A DNA stretch of 64,000 nt from contig NZ_JBEWSZ010000001.1 in NCBI RefSeq assembly GCF_040537815.1, positions 2,790,001 through 2,854,000 of the forward strand. Direction: 5' to 3'. Under the pieces are notes generated by a model, which had not been told where the DNA came from, did no database searches, and saw only the letters and a program-made list of their open reading frames with translations. This DNA comes from Mesorhizobium shangrilense (lineage in GTDB: Bacteria; Pseudomonadota; Alphaproteobacteria; Rhizobiales; Rhizobiaceae). How positions within the stretch are numbered: the stretch's first letter is position 1; every line of letters starts with the position of its first letter. Below are positions 43,472-53,349 of the stretch, piece by piece. Both the position numbers and the translations under genes were made by a program.

Positions 43472-44830
43472 ATGCGCGACATCAATTTCCTCACCGAGAA
43501 CAATGCAAAGCCGATCTGGCACCCGATGGCGCATCCGGCCGAGATGCGGGCGACACCGCCCAGGATCATCATGAAGGGCGACGGGGTCTCGGTGACCGAT
43601 ATCGACGGGCGCACCGTGCTCGACGCCGTCGGCGGATTGTGGAACGTCAACCTTGGTTACAGCTGCGACCCGATCAAGAAGGCGATGGCGACCCAACTCG
43701 ACGCCCTGCCCTATTATTCCGGCTTTCGCGGCACCTCGACCGGACCGTCGATCGAACTTGCCTATGAGCTGTGCGACTGGTTCGCGCCGGAGGGCATGGT
43801 CAGGGCCTTCTTCACCTCCGGCGGATCGGATTCGGTGGAGACGGCGCTGCGGCTTTCCCGGCAATACTGGAAGATCCGGGGCCAGGGTGACCGGACCAAA
43901 TTCATGGCCCTCAAAAAAGGCTATCACGGCACGCATTTCGGCGGCGCCTCGGTCAACGGCAATGCCAACTTCCGTCGCAACTACGAGCCGCTGATGCCAG
44001 GCGTCTTCCATACGCCAGCACCCTGGACCTACCGCAACCCGTTCGACGAGACTGACCCTGCGAAGCTGGCCAAGCTCTGCGCGCGGGCGATCGAGGACGA
44101 GATCGCCTTCCAGGGCGGCGACACCATCGCCGCCTTCATCATGGAGCCGGTGCTTGGCGCTGGCGGCGTCATCGTTCCGCACGAAAGCTTCATGCCGATG
44201 GTGCGCGCCATCTGCGACCGCCACGAGATCCTGCTGATCGCCGACGAAGTGGTGACGGGCTTCGGCCGCACCGGCGCCTGGTCGGGTTCGCGTCTTTCCG
44301 GCACGAAGCCGGATTTCATGACCATCGCCAAGGCCATCACCTCCGGCTATTTCCCGCTCGGCGCGACGATGATCAGCGGCAAGGTCGCCGAGGTGTTCGA
44401 AGCCGACAAGACCAGTTTTGGCGCGATCGGCCACGGCTATACCTATTCCGGCCACCCGGTCGGCTGCGCGGCCGGGCTGGCGGCACTGGCCGAGACGAAG
44501 CGGCTGGCCCTGCATGACAATGCCGCTGCGCGCGGCGTCGAACTGGGCAAGGCACTGGAAGCGCTGAAGGCCAAGCACGCGGTGGTCGGCGATGTCCGTT
44601 ACAAGGGATTGATGGCGGCGCTCGAACTGGTCTCCGACCGCGCCACCAAGAAGCCGGCCGACAAGAAGACGATGGCTGCCGTCGCTGACGCCGCCTATGC
44701 GGCCGGCGTCATGCTGCGCGTCTCCGGCAATGGCATCATCCTGTCGCCACCGCTGATCATCTCGTCCGCTGATGTGGCGAAGATCGCGGAAGGGCTCGAT
44801 GCGGGGCTTGTGGCTGCTGCGGCAGCCTAG
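43472..44830 (+). CDS. Class III aminotransferase (omega-amino acid/putrescine:pyruvate type)
   Basis: A 452-residue PLP-dependent transaminase. PLP-binding Asp is in LIADEVVTGFGRTG and Lys in FMTIAKAITSGYFPLGA. The GSDSVETALRLSRQYWKIRG and KKGYHGTHFGGASVNG blocks are typical of beta-alanine/omega-amino acid:pyruvate transaminases. It would move an amino group from a terminal amine to pyruvate and give an aldehyde, which the ALDH at 36351 could oxidise. The start is ATG 43472 with GGAG upstream. It is the last gene of the iclR2 operon, followed by the heptamer repeat array. Confidence 0.9.
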   Translation: MRDINFLTENNAKPIWHPMAHPAEMRATPPRIIMKGDGVSVTDIDGRTVLDAVGGLWNVNLGYSCDPIKKAMATQLDALPYYSGFRGTSTGPSIELAYELCDWFAPEGMVRAFFTSGGSDSVETALRLSRQYWKIRGQGDRTKFMALKKGYHGTHFGGASVNGNANFRRNYEPLMPGVFHTPAPWTYRNPFDETDPAKLAKLCARAIEDEIAFQGGDTIAAFIMEPVLGAGGVIVPHESFMPMVRAICDRHEILLIADEVVTGFGRTGAWSGSRLSGTKPDFMTIAKAITSGYFPLGATMISGKVAEVFEADKTSFGAIGHGYTYSGHPVGCAAGLAALAETKRLALHDNAAARGVELGKALEALKAKHAVVGDVRYKGLMAALELVSDRATKKPADKKTMAAVADAAYAAGVMLRVSGNGIILSPPLIISSADVAKIAEGLDAGLVAAAAA

Positions 44831-44874
44831 GGGGTAGGGATTAGGCAGTAGGCAATAGGGGCAAGGAAAGAAGA

Positions 44875-45803
<929 letters not shown>

Positions 45804-45897
45804 GATCCTCCGGAAAAAGTCCAAGCTGTTTTGGCTTTTCGTCCATAAACCATTGTGGCGTGGCGGGCTACTGTCTGGGCATCCAGGGAGGATGATG

Positions 45898-47442
45898 ATG
45901 CGATCGGAAGATTTCCGGGCCGACAAGACGCGGCCGTTTACTGGTGAAGAATATCTGCACAGCCTGCGCGACGGGCGCGAGGTCTACATCAACGGCGAGC
46001 GGGTCGCCGATGTGACCACGCACCCGGCGATGCGCAATTCGGCGCGCTCGCTTGCCCGCCTGTATGACGCGCTGCACGACCCGGCGCGACAGGCGGCGCT
46101 CACCTCCCCGACGGATACCGGGTCGGGCGGCTACACGCACAAGTATTTTCGCGTCGCCAAGTCTTCCAGCGACCTTGTTGCGCAGCAGGCGGCGATCGCG
46201 GACTGGTCGCGCATGTCCTACGGATGGATGGGGCGCACGCCTGATTACAAGGCGGCGCTGATGAACACGCTCGGCGCCAATGCCGAGTGGTACGGCCCCT
46301 TCAAGGACAATGCGCGGGCCTGGCACAGCAGAGCGCAGGAAGCCGTGCTGTTCATGAACCATGCCATCGTCAACCCGCCCATCGACCGCCACAAGCCGGC
46401 CGAGCAGGTGAAGGACGTGTTCGTGCACATCACCAAGGAGAGCGACGCCGGCATCTGGGTCTCCGGTGCCAAGGTGGTGGCGACGTCGTCGGCGCTGACC
46501 CACTACAATTTCCTGGCGCAGAGTTCGGCGACGGTTACGGAAGACCCATCGCTATCGGTGATGTTCATCGTGCCGATGAATAAGCCGGGGATAAAGATGT
46601 TCTGCCGTGTTTCCTACGAGCAGACAGCCAACACGGTGGGAACACCCTTCGACTACCCGCTGTCGTCGCGCTTCGACGAGAACGACGCGATCCTGGTGCT
46701 CGACAACGTCTTCATCCCCTGGGAGGACGTGCTGGTGCTGCGCGATGCGCAGAAGATCCTGTCGTTCCATCCGGCGTCCGGCTTCATGCACGGTTATTGC
46801 TTCCAGGGCTGCACACGCTTTTCCGTCAAGCTCGATTTTCTAGCCGGCCTTCTCGCCAAGGCGCTACGGGCCACCGGCGGCGACGCGTTTCGCGGCAACC
46901 AGGCCGCACTTGGCGAGGTGATCGCGCTGCGCCACATGTTCTGGAGCTTTTCCAACGCCATGGCGCACAACCCCATCCCCTGGGCCGATGGCGCCGTGCT
47001 GCCCAACCTCGAGGCCGCGCTCGCCTATCGCACCTTCATGTCGGAAGCCTATCCGCGCGTCATCGACACGGTACGCCGGGTGATCGCGTCTGGCCTGATC
47101 TACCTGCCCTCCTCGGTGAAGGATTTCGCCAACCCGGAAATCGACCGCTACCTCGCCCAATATGTGCGCGGCTCCAACGACATGGGCCATGTCGAGCGCA
47201 TCAAGATCATGAAGCTCTTGTGGGACGCGACCGGCACCGAATTCGGCGGACGCCATGCGCTCTACGAGCTCAATTATGCCGGCGCCCCGGAAGAGGTGCG
47301 GCTGCAGGTGCTGAAGGGCGCCGAGCGCGGCGGCCGGCTGAAGCAGATGGAAGAACTGGTCGACACCTGCATGGCCGACTATGACGAGACAGGCTGGACC
47401 GGCGACACCTGGTTGCCGCCGCTGCCGCCGAGTGCAAGCTGA
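45898..47442 (+). CDS. hpaB: 4-hydroxyphenylacetate 3-monooxygenase, oxygenase component
   Basis: A 514-residue FADH2-using monooxygenase that ortho-hydroxylates 4-hydroxyphenylacetate to 3,4-dihydroxyphenylacetate. Recognisable are RPFTGEEYLHSLRDGREVYINGERV, HAIVNPPIDRHKP, THYNFLAQ and FIPWEDVLVLRD. FYHQ-type acyl-CoA dehydrogenase fold segments occur toward the C-terminus, ending GGRHALYELNYAG. Three ATG codons lie in a row at 45892, 45895 and 45898. The last is chosen because GGAGG at 45887-45891 is then 6 bases away. It needs reduced FAD from the HpaC reductase encoded 10 bases downstream. Confidence 0.93.
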   Translation: MRSEDFRADKTRPFTGEEYLHSLRDGREVYINGERVADVTTHPAMRNSARSLARLYDALHDPARQAALTSPTDTGSGGYTHKYFRVAKSSSDLVAQQAAIADWSRMSYGWMGRTPDYKAALMNTLGANAEWYGPFKDNARAWHSRAQEAVLFMNHAIVNPPIDRHKPAEQVKDVFVHITKESDAGIWVSGAKVVATSSALTHYNFLAQSSATVTEDPSLSVMFIVPMNKPGIKMFCRVSYEQTANTVGTPFDYPLSSRFDENDAILVLDNVFIPWEDVLVLRDAQKILSFHPASGFMHGYCFQGCTRFSVKLDFLAGLLAKALRATGGDAFRGNQAALGEVIALRHMFWSFSNAMAHNPIPWADGAVLPNLEAALAYRTFMSEAYPRVIDTVRRVIASGLIYLPSSVKDFANPEIDRYLAQYVRGSNDMGHVERIKIMKLLWDATGTEFGGRHALYELNYAGAPEEVRLQVLKGAERGGRLKQMEELVDTCMADYDETGWTGDTWLPPLPPSAS

Positions 47443-47452
47443 GGGCCGAGGC

Positions 47453-47962
47453 ATGGAGGTTCAGGTCGCGAGGCTGGAATTCCGCGAGGCCATGGCGCGG
47501 GTCTGCGCGCCGGTCAACATCGTCACCACCGACGGTCCGGCCGGGCGCGGCGGCTTCACCGCCACCGCCATGTGCAGCGTTTCCGATGATCCACCGACGC
47601 TGCTTGTCTGCATGAATGAACGCTCCGCGCAGACCGGCATGTTCCTGGCCAACAAGCGCTTCTGCGTCAACGTGTTGACCCAGCTTCACATGCACCTCGC
47701 CGGCAAGTTCGCGGGCGCGATCCGAGACATGGCCGAGCGCTACAGTGCCGCCAGATGGCAGACGATGCCGTCCGGCATGCCGGCGCTTCTCGACGCCATC
47801 GTCAGCTTCGATTGCGAGATCGGCGCGGTGAACAAGGTCGGCACGCACAATGTGATGTTCGGCCGCGTCGTCGACATCCGCCACGGCAGCGAAGAAGCGG
47901 CGTTGCTCTATGTCGGCCGCAACTACATGCAGCCAAGCGCGCTCGGCAGTTTTGGTGGGTGA
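47453..47962 (+). CDS. hpaC: 4-hydroxyphenylacetate 3-monooxygenase, flavin reductase component
   Basis: A 169-residue NAD(P)H:flavin reductase of the split-barrel type. It has FREAMARVCAPVNIVTTDGP, GFTATAMCSVSDDPPTLLVCMN and FCVNVLTQLHMHLAGKFAG, then the HNVMFGRVVDI end that is typical of HpaC/FRE-type reductases. It delivers FADH2 to HpaB. The ATG 47453 follows the hpaB stop by 10 bases; a strong hairpin terminator lies 20 bases after its own stop, so hpaBC form a separate transcript from hpaFEDGH. Confidence 0.9.
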   Translation: MEVQVARLEFREAMARVCAPVNIVTTDGPAGRGGFTATAMCSVSDDPPTLLVCMNERSAQTGMFLANKRFCVNVLTQLHMHLAGKFAGAIRDMAERYSAARWQTMPSGMPALLDAIVSFDCEIGAVNKVGTHNVMFGRVVDIRHGSEEAALLYVGRNYMQPSALGSFGG

Positions 47963-47982
47963 GGAACGGTCCGCGCAGCGGA

Positions 47983-48008
47983 CGAAAAGCCAATTGCTTG
48001 GCTTTTCG
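47983..48008 (+). terminator. Bidirectional hairpin terminator between hpaC and hpaR
   Basis: Perfect 11-bp stem CGAAAAGCCAA / TTGGCTTTTCG with a TTGC loop. The A-run on one arm and T-run on the other make it suitable for both convergent genes. Confidence 0.78.
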
Positions 48009-48053
48009 AGTGACGAACGCCCGGAGCCTGCGACGGGCGAGCAGCGGTCAAAA

Positions 48054-48491
48054 CTAATCCGTAGTCGTCTCCGACTGAATAAGGCTTTCCAGCATGTCGA
48101 GCAGGCGCTCGTGCTGTTCGGCGCCATAGCGCTTTTCGATCGCGTCGTAGATGGCGACGCGCTCGGGCGACAGATCCTCGATCAGTGCTACGCCGGCCGG
48201 ACTGATGGCCAGCAGCGCCCGGCGCCCATCATCCTTGACCTTGTTGCGGGTGATGAACTGTCGTTCCTCCATCGCCTTGATGATGCGGGTGAGGCTCGGC
48301 GGCAGGATCGAGGCGCGATTGGCAAGTTCGGTTGCCTCGAGCGGGCCGGCCTCGGCCAGCACGCGCAGCACGCGCCATTGCTGTTCGGTGATATCGTGCC
48401 GGGCGAGCATCGGCCGGAAGTGTGCCATGATCACTTCGCGGGCGCGCAGAAGAGCCATCGGCAAGGAGCGACGAGTGCTGGGCGGTAGCAA
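48054..48491 (-). CDS. hpaR: MarR-family repressor of homoprotocatechuate degradation (HpaR)
   Basis: A 145-residue MarR protein. The start RRSLPMALLRAREVIMAHFRP is the HpaR signature, followed by the winged helix (HDITEQQWRVLRVLAEAG, ATELANRASILPPSLTRIIKAMEE) and the wing Asp-Gly-Arg in KVKDDGRRAL. In E. coli and others HpaR represses the lower pathway until a homoprotocatechuate-type compound binds. It is divergent from hpaF, and a TGTAATT-N8-AATTACA palindrome at 48660-48681 overlaps the hpaF promoter. Regulation by this protein is inferred. Confidence 0.9.
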   Translation of the reverse strand: MLPPSTRRSLPMALLRAREVIMAHFRPMLARHDITEQQWRVLRVLAEAGPLEATELANRASILPPSLTRIIKAMEERQFITRNKVKDDGRRALLAISPAGVALIEDLSPERVAIYDAIEKRYGAEQHERLLDMLESLIQSETTTD

Positions 48492-48639
48492 GAGCAGGCC
48501 TCCGAAGAACGTTTCAGCTGCATTCCCTGATGCCGGATACAGGCATGACTAAGAATGCGGCGGACGCTGCTATATCCGCGATTTTGCCGGGTGCGGCAAT
48601 CCCGCTCCGGCAGGCGTATTCAAACCAAGTGAACGGTGC

Positions 48640-48681
48640 TTGACATTCCACCATCATGATGTAATTCACATGTTAATTACA
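48640..48681 (+). promoter_or_regulatory. hpaF promoter with overlapping HpaR-type operator
   Basis: TTGACA at 48640-48645 is the probable -35 box. The palindrome TGTAATT-CACATGTT-AATTACA (48660-48681) falls on the expected -10 site, so a bound MarR dimer would block RNA polymerase. An ATCATGAT palindrome adjoins it at 48653-48660. Confidence 0.65.
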
Positions 48682-48709
48682 AGAACCGGCAGCGCCGGCG
48701 GAGGAAACC

Positions 48710-49096
48710 TTGCCGCACATGACCATCGAGTATTCTGCCAATCTCGACGCCTGCGTCGACATGGCCGGGCTTTGCACGCTGGTGTCGCGAACCATCCTCG
48801 AAACCGGCCTGTTCGAGCAGGGCGCGGTGCGGGTGCGCGCCTTTCGCGCCGAGGCCTACGCAATCGCCGACCTGCTGCCTGAGAACGGCTTCATCGACAT
48901 GAATTTTCGCATCGGCAAAGGGCGTAGCGCGGAGGAGAAGAAGCGCACCGGCGAGATGATCTTCGCTGCTGTCTCTGAGTATCTCGCGGCGCTTTTCACA
49001 ACGCCGCATTTCGCGCTGTCGCTGGAGATCCGCGAGATCGACGCCGAGTTGAGCTGGAAGAAGAATGCCATCCACCCGCGGTTGCGCGGCAAGTAA
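48710..49096 (+). CDS. hpaF: 5-carboxymethyl-2-hydroxymuconate delta-isomerase
   Basis: A 128-residue tautomerase-superfamily enzyme that isomerises 5-carboxymethyl-2-hydroxymuconate to 5-oxopent-3-ene-1,2,5-tricarboxylate. The catalytic base is the N-terminal proline. TTG 48710 gives Met-Pro-His and thus Pro1 after Met removal, whereas the ATG at 48719 would lose it. TTG also has the better ribosome site (GGAGG at 48700-48704). Other family signs are KGRSAEEKKRTGEMIF and LSLEIREIDAELSWKKNAIH. It heads the hpaFEDGH operon under the HpaR-type palindrome. Confidence 0.9.
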   Translation: MPHMTIEYSANLDACVDMAGLCTLVSRTILETGLFEQGAVRVRAFRAEAYAIADLLPENGFIDMNFRIGKGRSAEEKKRTGEMIFAAVSEYLAALFTTPHFALSLEIREIDAELSWKKNAIHPRLRGK

Positions 49097-49112
49097 GTAC
49101 AGGAAAAACACC

Positions 49113-50630
49113 ATGGCGGCATTGGACGACAATCTGAGGAAGGCCGAGGCCTATCTTGAGCGCTTCAGGACCGGGGGCGTGCTTAACCAGATCGGCGGCG
49201 AGACCGTGCCGGCCGCCGACGGCTCGACGTTCGAGACGCTGTCGCCCGTCGACCTGAAGCCGATCGCCAAGGTGGCGCGCGGCAAGGCCGTGGACATCGA
49301 CCGCGCCGCCAAGGCAGCGAAAGCAGCGTTCCGAGACTGGGCCGCGATGCCCGGAGACAAGCGCAAGGCGCTGCTGCATGGGATCGCCGACGCGATCGTG
49401 GCGCGTGCCGAGGAGATCGCCTTCGTCGAATGCATGGACACCGGCCAGTCGCTCAAGTTCATGGCCAAGGCTGCGCTTCGCGGCGCAGAGAATTTTCGCT
49501 TCTATGGCGACCGGGCGCCTGAAGCCCGCGACGGCCGCACGATCCGCGCTCCGAACCAGGTCAACATGACCACCCGCGTGCCGATCGGCCCGGTTGGCAT
49601 CATCACACCGTGGAACACGCCGTTCATGCTGTCGACCTGGAAGATCGCGCCGGCGCTCGCCGCTGGCTGCACCGTCGTTCACAAGCCGGCCGAGTTCTCG
49701 CCGCTGACGGCGCGGCTGCTGGTCGAGATCGCCGAAGGGGCGGGCCTGCCCAAGGGCGTCTGGAACCTCGTCAATGGTCATGGCGAAGATGCCGGCAAGG
49801 CTTTGACCGAGCATCCCGACATCAAGGCGATCGGCTTCGTCGGCGAAAGCCGCACCGGCTCGATGATCATGAAGCAAGGCGCCGACACGCTGAAGCGCGT
49901 GCATTTCGAGCTTGGTGGCAAGAATCCGGTGATCGTCTTTGCCGATGCCGATCTGGAGCGCGCGGCGGACGCCGCCGTCTTCATGATCTATTCGCTGAAC
50001 GGCGAGCGCTGCACTTCATCCTCGCGCCTGCTGGTCGAGGAAGGCATCTATGACAAGTTCACCGCCCTGGTGGCCGAGAAAGCCAAGCGCATCAAGATCG
50101 GCCATCCGCTTGATCCGGAAACCGTGGTCGGCCCGCTGATCCACCCGGTGCACGAGGAAAAGGTCCTTTCCTATATCGAGATCGGCAAGTCGGAAGGCGC
50201 CGTCGTCGCTGCCGGCGGCGGCAAGTTCGATGGTCCGGGTGCCGGCTGCTATGTCAGCCCGACGCTGTTCGTCGGCGCCACCAACAAGATGCGCATCGCC
50301 CAGGAAGAGATTTTCGGACCGGTGCTGACCGCCATCGCCTTCAAGAACGAGGCCGAGGCGCTGGAGCTGGCCAACGCCACCAGCTACGGCCTGACCGGCT
50401 ATCTGTGGACCTCGGATGTCACCCGCGCGTTCCGCTTCACCGACGCGCTGGACGCCGGCATGATCTGGGTCAACTCCGAGAATGTGCGGCATCTGCCGAC
50501 GCCATTCGGCGGCGTCAAGAGTTCGGGCATCGGCCGCGACGGCGGCGGCTGGTCGTTCGATTTCTACATGGAAACCAAGAACATCGCATTCGCGACCGCG
50601 CCACACGCGATCCAGAAGCTCGGCGGCTGA
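49113..50630 (+). CDS. hpaE: 5-carboxymethyl-2-hydroxymuconate semialdehyde dehydrogenase
   Basis: A 505-residue ALDH-family enzyme. It oxidises the ring-cleavage semialdehyde to 5-carboxymethyl-2-hydroxymuconate with NAD. It has VGIITPWNTPFMLS, the cofactor Lys in CTVVHKPAE, catalytic Glu in FELGGKNP and catalytic Cys in NGERCTSSSRLL, then EEIFGPVLTAI. ATG 49113 follows the hpaF stop by 16 bases. The NSENVRHLPTPFGGVKSSGIGRDGG end is typical of HpaE and related betaine-type dehydrogenases. Function is supported by its place between hpaF and hpaD. Confidence 0.92.
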   Translation: MAALDDNLRKAEAYLERFRTGGVLNQIGGETVPAADGSTFETLSPVDLKPIAKVARGKAVDIDRAAKAAKAAFRDWAAMPGDKRKALLHGIADAIVARAEEIAFVECMDTGQSLKFMAKAALRGAENFRFYGDRAPEARDGRTIRAPNQVNMTTRVPIGPVGIITPWNTPFMLSTWKIAPALAAGCTVVHKPAEFSPLTARLLVEIAEGAGLPKGVWNLVNGHGEDAGKALTEHPDIKAIGFVGESRTGSMIMKQGADTLKRVHFELGGKNPVIVFADADLERAADAAVFMIYSLNGERCTSSSRLLVEEGIYDKFTALVAEKAKRIKIGHPLDPETVVGPLIHPVHEEKVLSYIEIGKSEGAVVAAGGGKFDGPGAGCYVSPTLFVGATNKMRIAQEEIFGPVLTAIAFKNEAEALELANATSYGLTGYLWTSDVTRAFRFTDALDAGMIWVNSENVRHLPTPFGGVKSSGIGRDGGGWSFDFYMETKNIAFATAPHAIQKLGG

Positions 50631-50646
50631 CCGGAGGCCATCACCC

Positions 50647-51627
50647 ATGCCCCTGCCCACACCAAACCTCTATCCGGCGTTCAACATCGTGCGCCTCAGC
50701 CATGTCGAACTGGCGGTCACCGACCTCGCCAGGTCGCGCGCCTTCTACGTCGACACGCTGGGCTTACAGGTCACCGACGAGACCAGCGGCGCCATCTATC
50801 TGCGCGCGCTGGAAGAACGCGGCCACCACTGCATCGTGCTGCGAAAGGGTGCCGCGCCTGAAGCCCGCGACCTCGGCTTCAAGGTGTTCTCCGACGAGGA
50901 ACTCGACAAGGCCGAGCATTTCTTCAAGGGCAAGGGCCTGCCGGTGGAATGGGTCGAACGGCCCTACCAGTCGCGCACCTTCCGCACTCGCGACCCGCAC
51001 GGCATTCCGCTGGAATTCTATTCGAAGATGGACCGGCTGCCGCCGATCCACCAGAAATATGCGCTCTACAAGGGCGTCAAGCCGCTGCGCATCGACCACT
51101 TCAACTGCTTCTCGCCCAATGTCGATGAATCCGTGGCGTTCTACAACGAGCTCGGCTTCCGCGTCACCGAGTACACGGAAGATGCGGTGTCGGGAAAGCT
51201 GTGGGCCGCATGGACGCACCGCAAGGGCGGCGTCCACGACATCGCCTTCACCAACGGTGTCGGACCGCGGCTGCACCACGTCGCCTTCTGGGTGCCGACG
51301 CCGCTCAACATCATCGACCTGCTCGATCTGATGGCCACCACCGGTTACATCGGCAACATCGAGCGCGGCCCCGGCCGGCATGGCATTTCCAACGCCTTCT
51401 TCCTCTATGTCCGTGATCCCGACAACCACCGCATCGAGATCTATTGCTCGGATTACCAGACGGTCGATCCGGACCTCGAGCCGATCAAATGGGACCTCAA
51501 GGACCCGCAGCGGCAGACCCTGTGGGGCGCGCCGGCGCCGAAGAGCTGGTTCGAGGAAGGCAGCGCCTTCGCCGGCGTCGAGCCGCGCCAGCCCGACCTC
51601 GCGGCCTCGCCGATCGTTGCGCCGTGA
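50647..51627 (+). CDS. hpaD: 3,4-dihydroxyphenylacetate 2,3-dioxygenase (extradiol, VOC type)
   Basis: A 326-residue ring-cleaving dioxygenase built of two tandem glyoxalase/VOC repeats. Metal ligands are expected at the His in RIDHFNCFSP, the His in RLHHVAFWVP and the Glu in HRIEIYCSDY. It opens homoprotocatechuate meta to the hydroxyls to give 5-carboxymethyl-2-hydroxymuconate semialdehyde. It belongs to the type I (Brevibacterium HPCD-like) group, unlike E. coli HpaD, which is of the LigB type. ATG 50647 lies 16 bases after hpaE. Confidence 0.92.
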   Translation: MPLPTPNLYPAFNIVRLSHVELAVTDLARSRAFYVDTLGLQVTDETSGAIYLRALEERGHHCIVLRKGAAPEARDLGFKVFSDEELDKAEHFFKGKGLPVEWVERPYQSRTFRTRDPHGIPLEFYSKMDRLPPIHQKYALYKGVKPLRIDHFNCFSPNVDESVAFYNELGFRVTEYTEDAVSGKLWAAWTHRKGGVHDIAFTNGVGPRLHHVAFWVPTPLNIIDLLDLMATTGYIGNIERGPGRHGISNAFFLYVRDPDNHRIEIYCSDYQTVDPDLEPIKWDLKDPQRQTLWGAPAPKSWFEEGSAFAGVEPRQPDLAASPIVAP

Positions 51628-51661
51628 CAACGAACTCGACAGCAGAGACGCGGAGATCAGC

Positions 51662-52540
51662 ATGACGACACAGGGGCGGCTCGCCACCTTCAGTGCCGGA
51701 GGCAAGACGCGCTACGGCGCGATCACTGAAACAGGCGTCGTCGACCTTTCGGCGCGCCACAGCCAATGGCCTACTCTGCGAGAGGCGATCGAGGCTGGCG
51801 CACTGCGGCGCCTGGCGGAGGAGGCCGACGCCTTCGCGGCCGATTTCTCGCTCGACGATATCGCCTACGAGATACCGATCCCCTCCCCGGAAAAAATCAT
51901 CTGCGTCGGCGTCAACTATCCGGACCGCAACGAGGAGTACAAGGACGGACAGGCGGCTCCCTCCAACCCGTCGCTGTTCATCCGCTTTCCGCGTTCGTTC
52001 GTCGGCCATGGCGCGCCGCTGGTGCGGCCACCGGAATCGCCGCAGCTCGACTATGAGGGCGAGGTCGTCATCGTCGTCGGCAAGGCAGGCAGGCGCATCA
52101 CTGAGGCCGACGCGCTCAGCCATATCGCGGCACTGTCGCTCTGCAACGAAGGCACCATCCGCGACTGGGTGCGCCATGCCAAGTTCAACGTCACCCAGGG
52201 CAAGAATTTTGACCGCACCGGCTCGATCGGACCGTGGCTGGTGCCGTTCACCGACGAGGCGCAGATCGCCGATATCGCGCTCACCACCCGCGTCAATGGC
52301 GAGGTCCGGCAGCAGGACCGTACCAGCCGCATGATCTTTTCGTTCCGCAAGATCATCAATTATGTCTCGACCTTCACCACGCTGGTGCCCGGCGACATCA
52401 TCGTCACCGGGACGCCGACCGGCGCCGGCGCGCGCTTCGATCCGCCAGTCTGGCTGAAGCCCGGCGACGTCATCGAGGTCGAGGCCGACGGCATCGGCCT
52501 GCTCAGGAACGGCGTTGTCGACGAAGGAAGCGGCCGATGA
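51662..52540 (+). CDS. hpaG: Fumarylacetoacetate hydrolase-family decarboxylase/isomerase (HpaG-like)
   Basis: A 292-residue enzyme of the FAH family. It is expected to decarboxylate 5-oxopent-3-ene-1,2,5-tricarboxylate and/or isomerise the product to 2-oxohept-3-ene-1,7-dioate. The metal site is seen as DYEGEVVIVVGK, and the active-site loop as KIICVGVNYPDRNEEY; VPGDIIVTGTPTGAG is the family C-terminal motif. E. coli HpaG is a ~430-residue tandem of two such domains; here only one is present. One domain must either do both steps or need a second enzyme elsewhere. Its stop overlaps the hpaH start (ATGA). Confidence 0.86.
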   Translation: MTTQGRLATFSAGGKTRYGAITETGVVDLSARHSQWPTLREAIEAGALRRLAEEADAFAADFSLDDIAYEIPIPSPEKIICVGVNYPDRNEEYKDGQAAPSNPSLFIRFPRSFVGHGAPLVRPPESPQLDYEGEVVIVVGKAGRRITEADALSHIAALSLCNEGTIRDWVRHAKFNVTQGKNFDRTGSIGPWLVPFTDEAQIADIALTTRVNGEVRQQDRTSRMIFSFRKIINYVSTFTTLVPGDIIVTGTPTGAGARFDPPVWLKPGDVIEVEADGIGLLRNGVVDEGSGR

Positions 52541-53340
52541 TGACGGAGACCCAGGTCGAGGACGCGGCGACCAGACTGTTCGAGGCAGAGCGCAATCGCC
52601 GCCAGATCAGGCTGCTCAGCCTCGACTTTCCCGGTGCAACGATGGACGACGCCTACCGGGTACAAGTGGCACTGGTGAAGAGGAAGGCAGCATCGGGCCT
52701 GACGATCAAGGGCTGGAAGATCGGCCTGACGTCCAAGGCGATGCAGTCGGCACTCAACATCGACATTCCGGATTCCGGCGTGCTGTTCGACGACATGTTT
52801 TTTGGCGATGGCGGCACGGTTCCGGCCGACCGCTTCATCCAGCCGCGCATCGAGGCCGAGATCGCCTTCGTCATGAAGGCGCCGCTGTCAGGGCCGGATG
52901 TGTCGATCGACGACGTGCTGGACGCCACAGACTACATCACGCCGGCGCTGGAAATCCTCGACACCCGCATAGAGCGGATGAACAAGGAAACCGGCAAGGC
53001 GCGCACCTTCTTCGACACGATCTCCGACAATGCCGCCAATGCCGGCATCGTCGTCGGAGGGCGCCGCAGCGGCCCGCGCGATGCCGATTTGCGCTGGATC
53101 GGCGCCATCGTGTCGCGCAATGGCGAGGTGGAGGAAACCGGCCTTGGCGCCGGCGTGCTCGACCATCCGGCCAAGGGCATCGTCTGGCTGGCCAACCGGC
53201 TGCACCAATATGGCATGCGGATTTCAGCCGGACAGGTCGTGCTGTCCGGCTCCTTCGTGCGCCCGGTGGAGGCGCACCACGGCGACGCAATCGTCGCCGA
53301 TTTCGGCCCACACGGAACGATCAGGATCGCCTTCGCCTGA
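52537..53340 (+). CDS. hpaH: 2-oxo-hept-3-ene-1,7-dioate hydratase
   Basis: A 267-residue hydratase of the FAH-like 4-oxalocrotonate decarboxylase/hydratase group. It adds water to 2-oxohept-3-ene-1,7-dioate to give 4-hydroxy-2-oxoheptanedioate. Visible are KGWKIGLTSKAMQ, the metal ligands in RIEAEIAFVMKAPL, and VVLSGSFVRPVEAHHGD. It is the last gene of the hpaFEDGH operon. The product should be split to pyruvate and succinic semialdehyde by HpaI, which is absent from this window. The next gene is on the opposite strand, 10 bases away, with no clear terminator. Confidence 0.92.
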   Translation: MMTETQVEDAATRLFEAERNRRQIRLLSLDFPGATMDDAYRVQVALVKRKAASGLTIKGWKIGLTSKAMQSALNIDIPDSGVLFDDMFFGDGGTVPADRFIQPRIEAEIAFVMKAPLSGPDVSIDDVLDATDYITPALEILDTRIERMNKETGKARTFFDTISDNAANAGIVVGGRRSGPRDADLRWIGAIVSRNGEVEETGLGAGVLDHPAKGIVWLANRLHQYGMRISAGQVVLSGSFVRPVEAHHGDAIVADFGPHGTIRIAFA

Positions 53341-53349
53341 TCGCAACGA

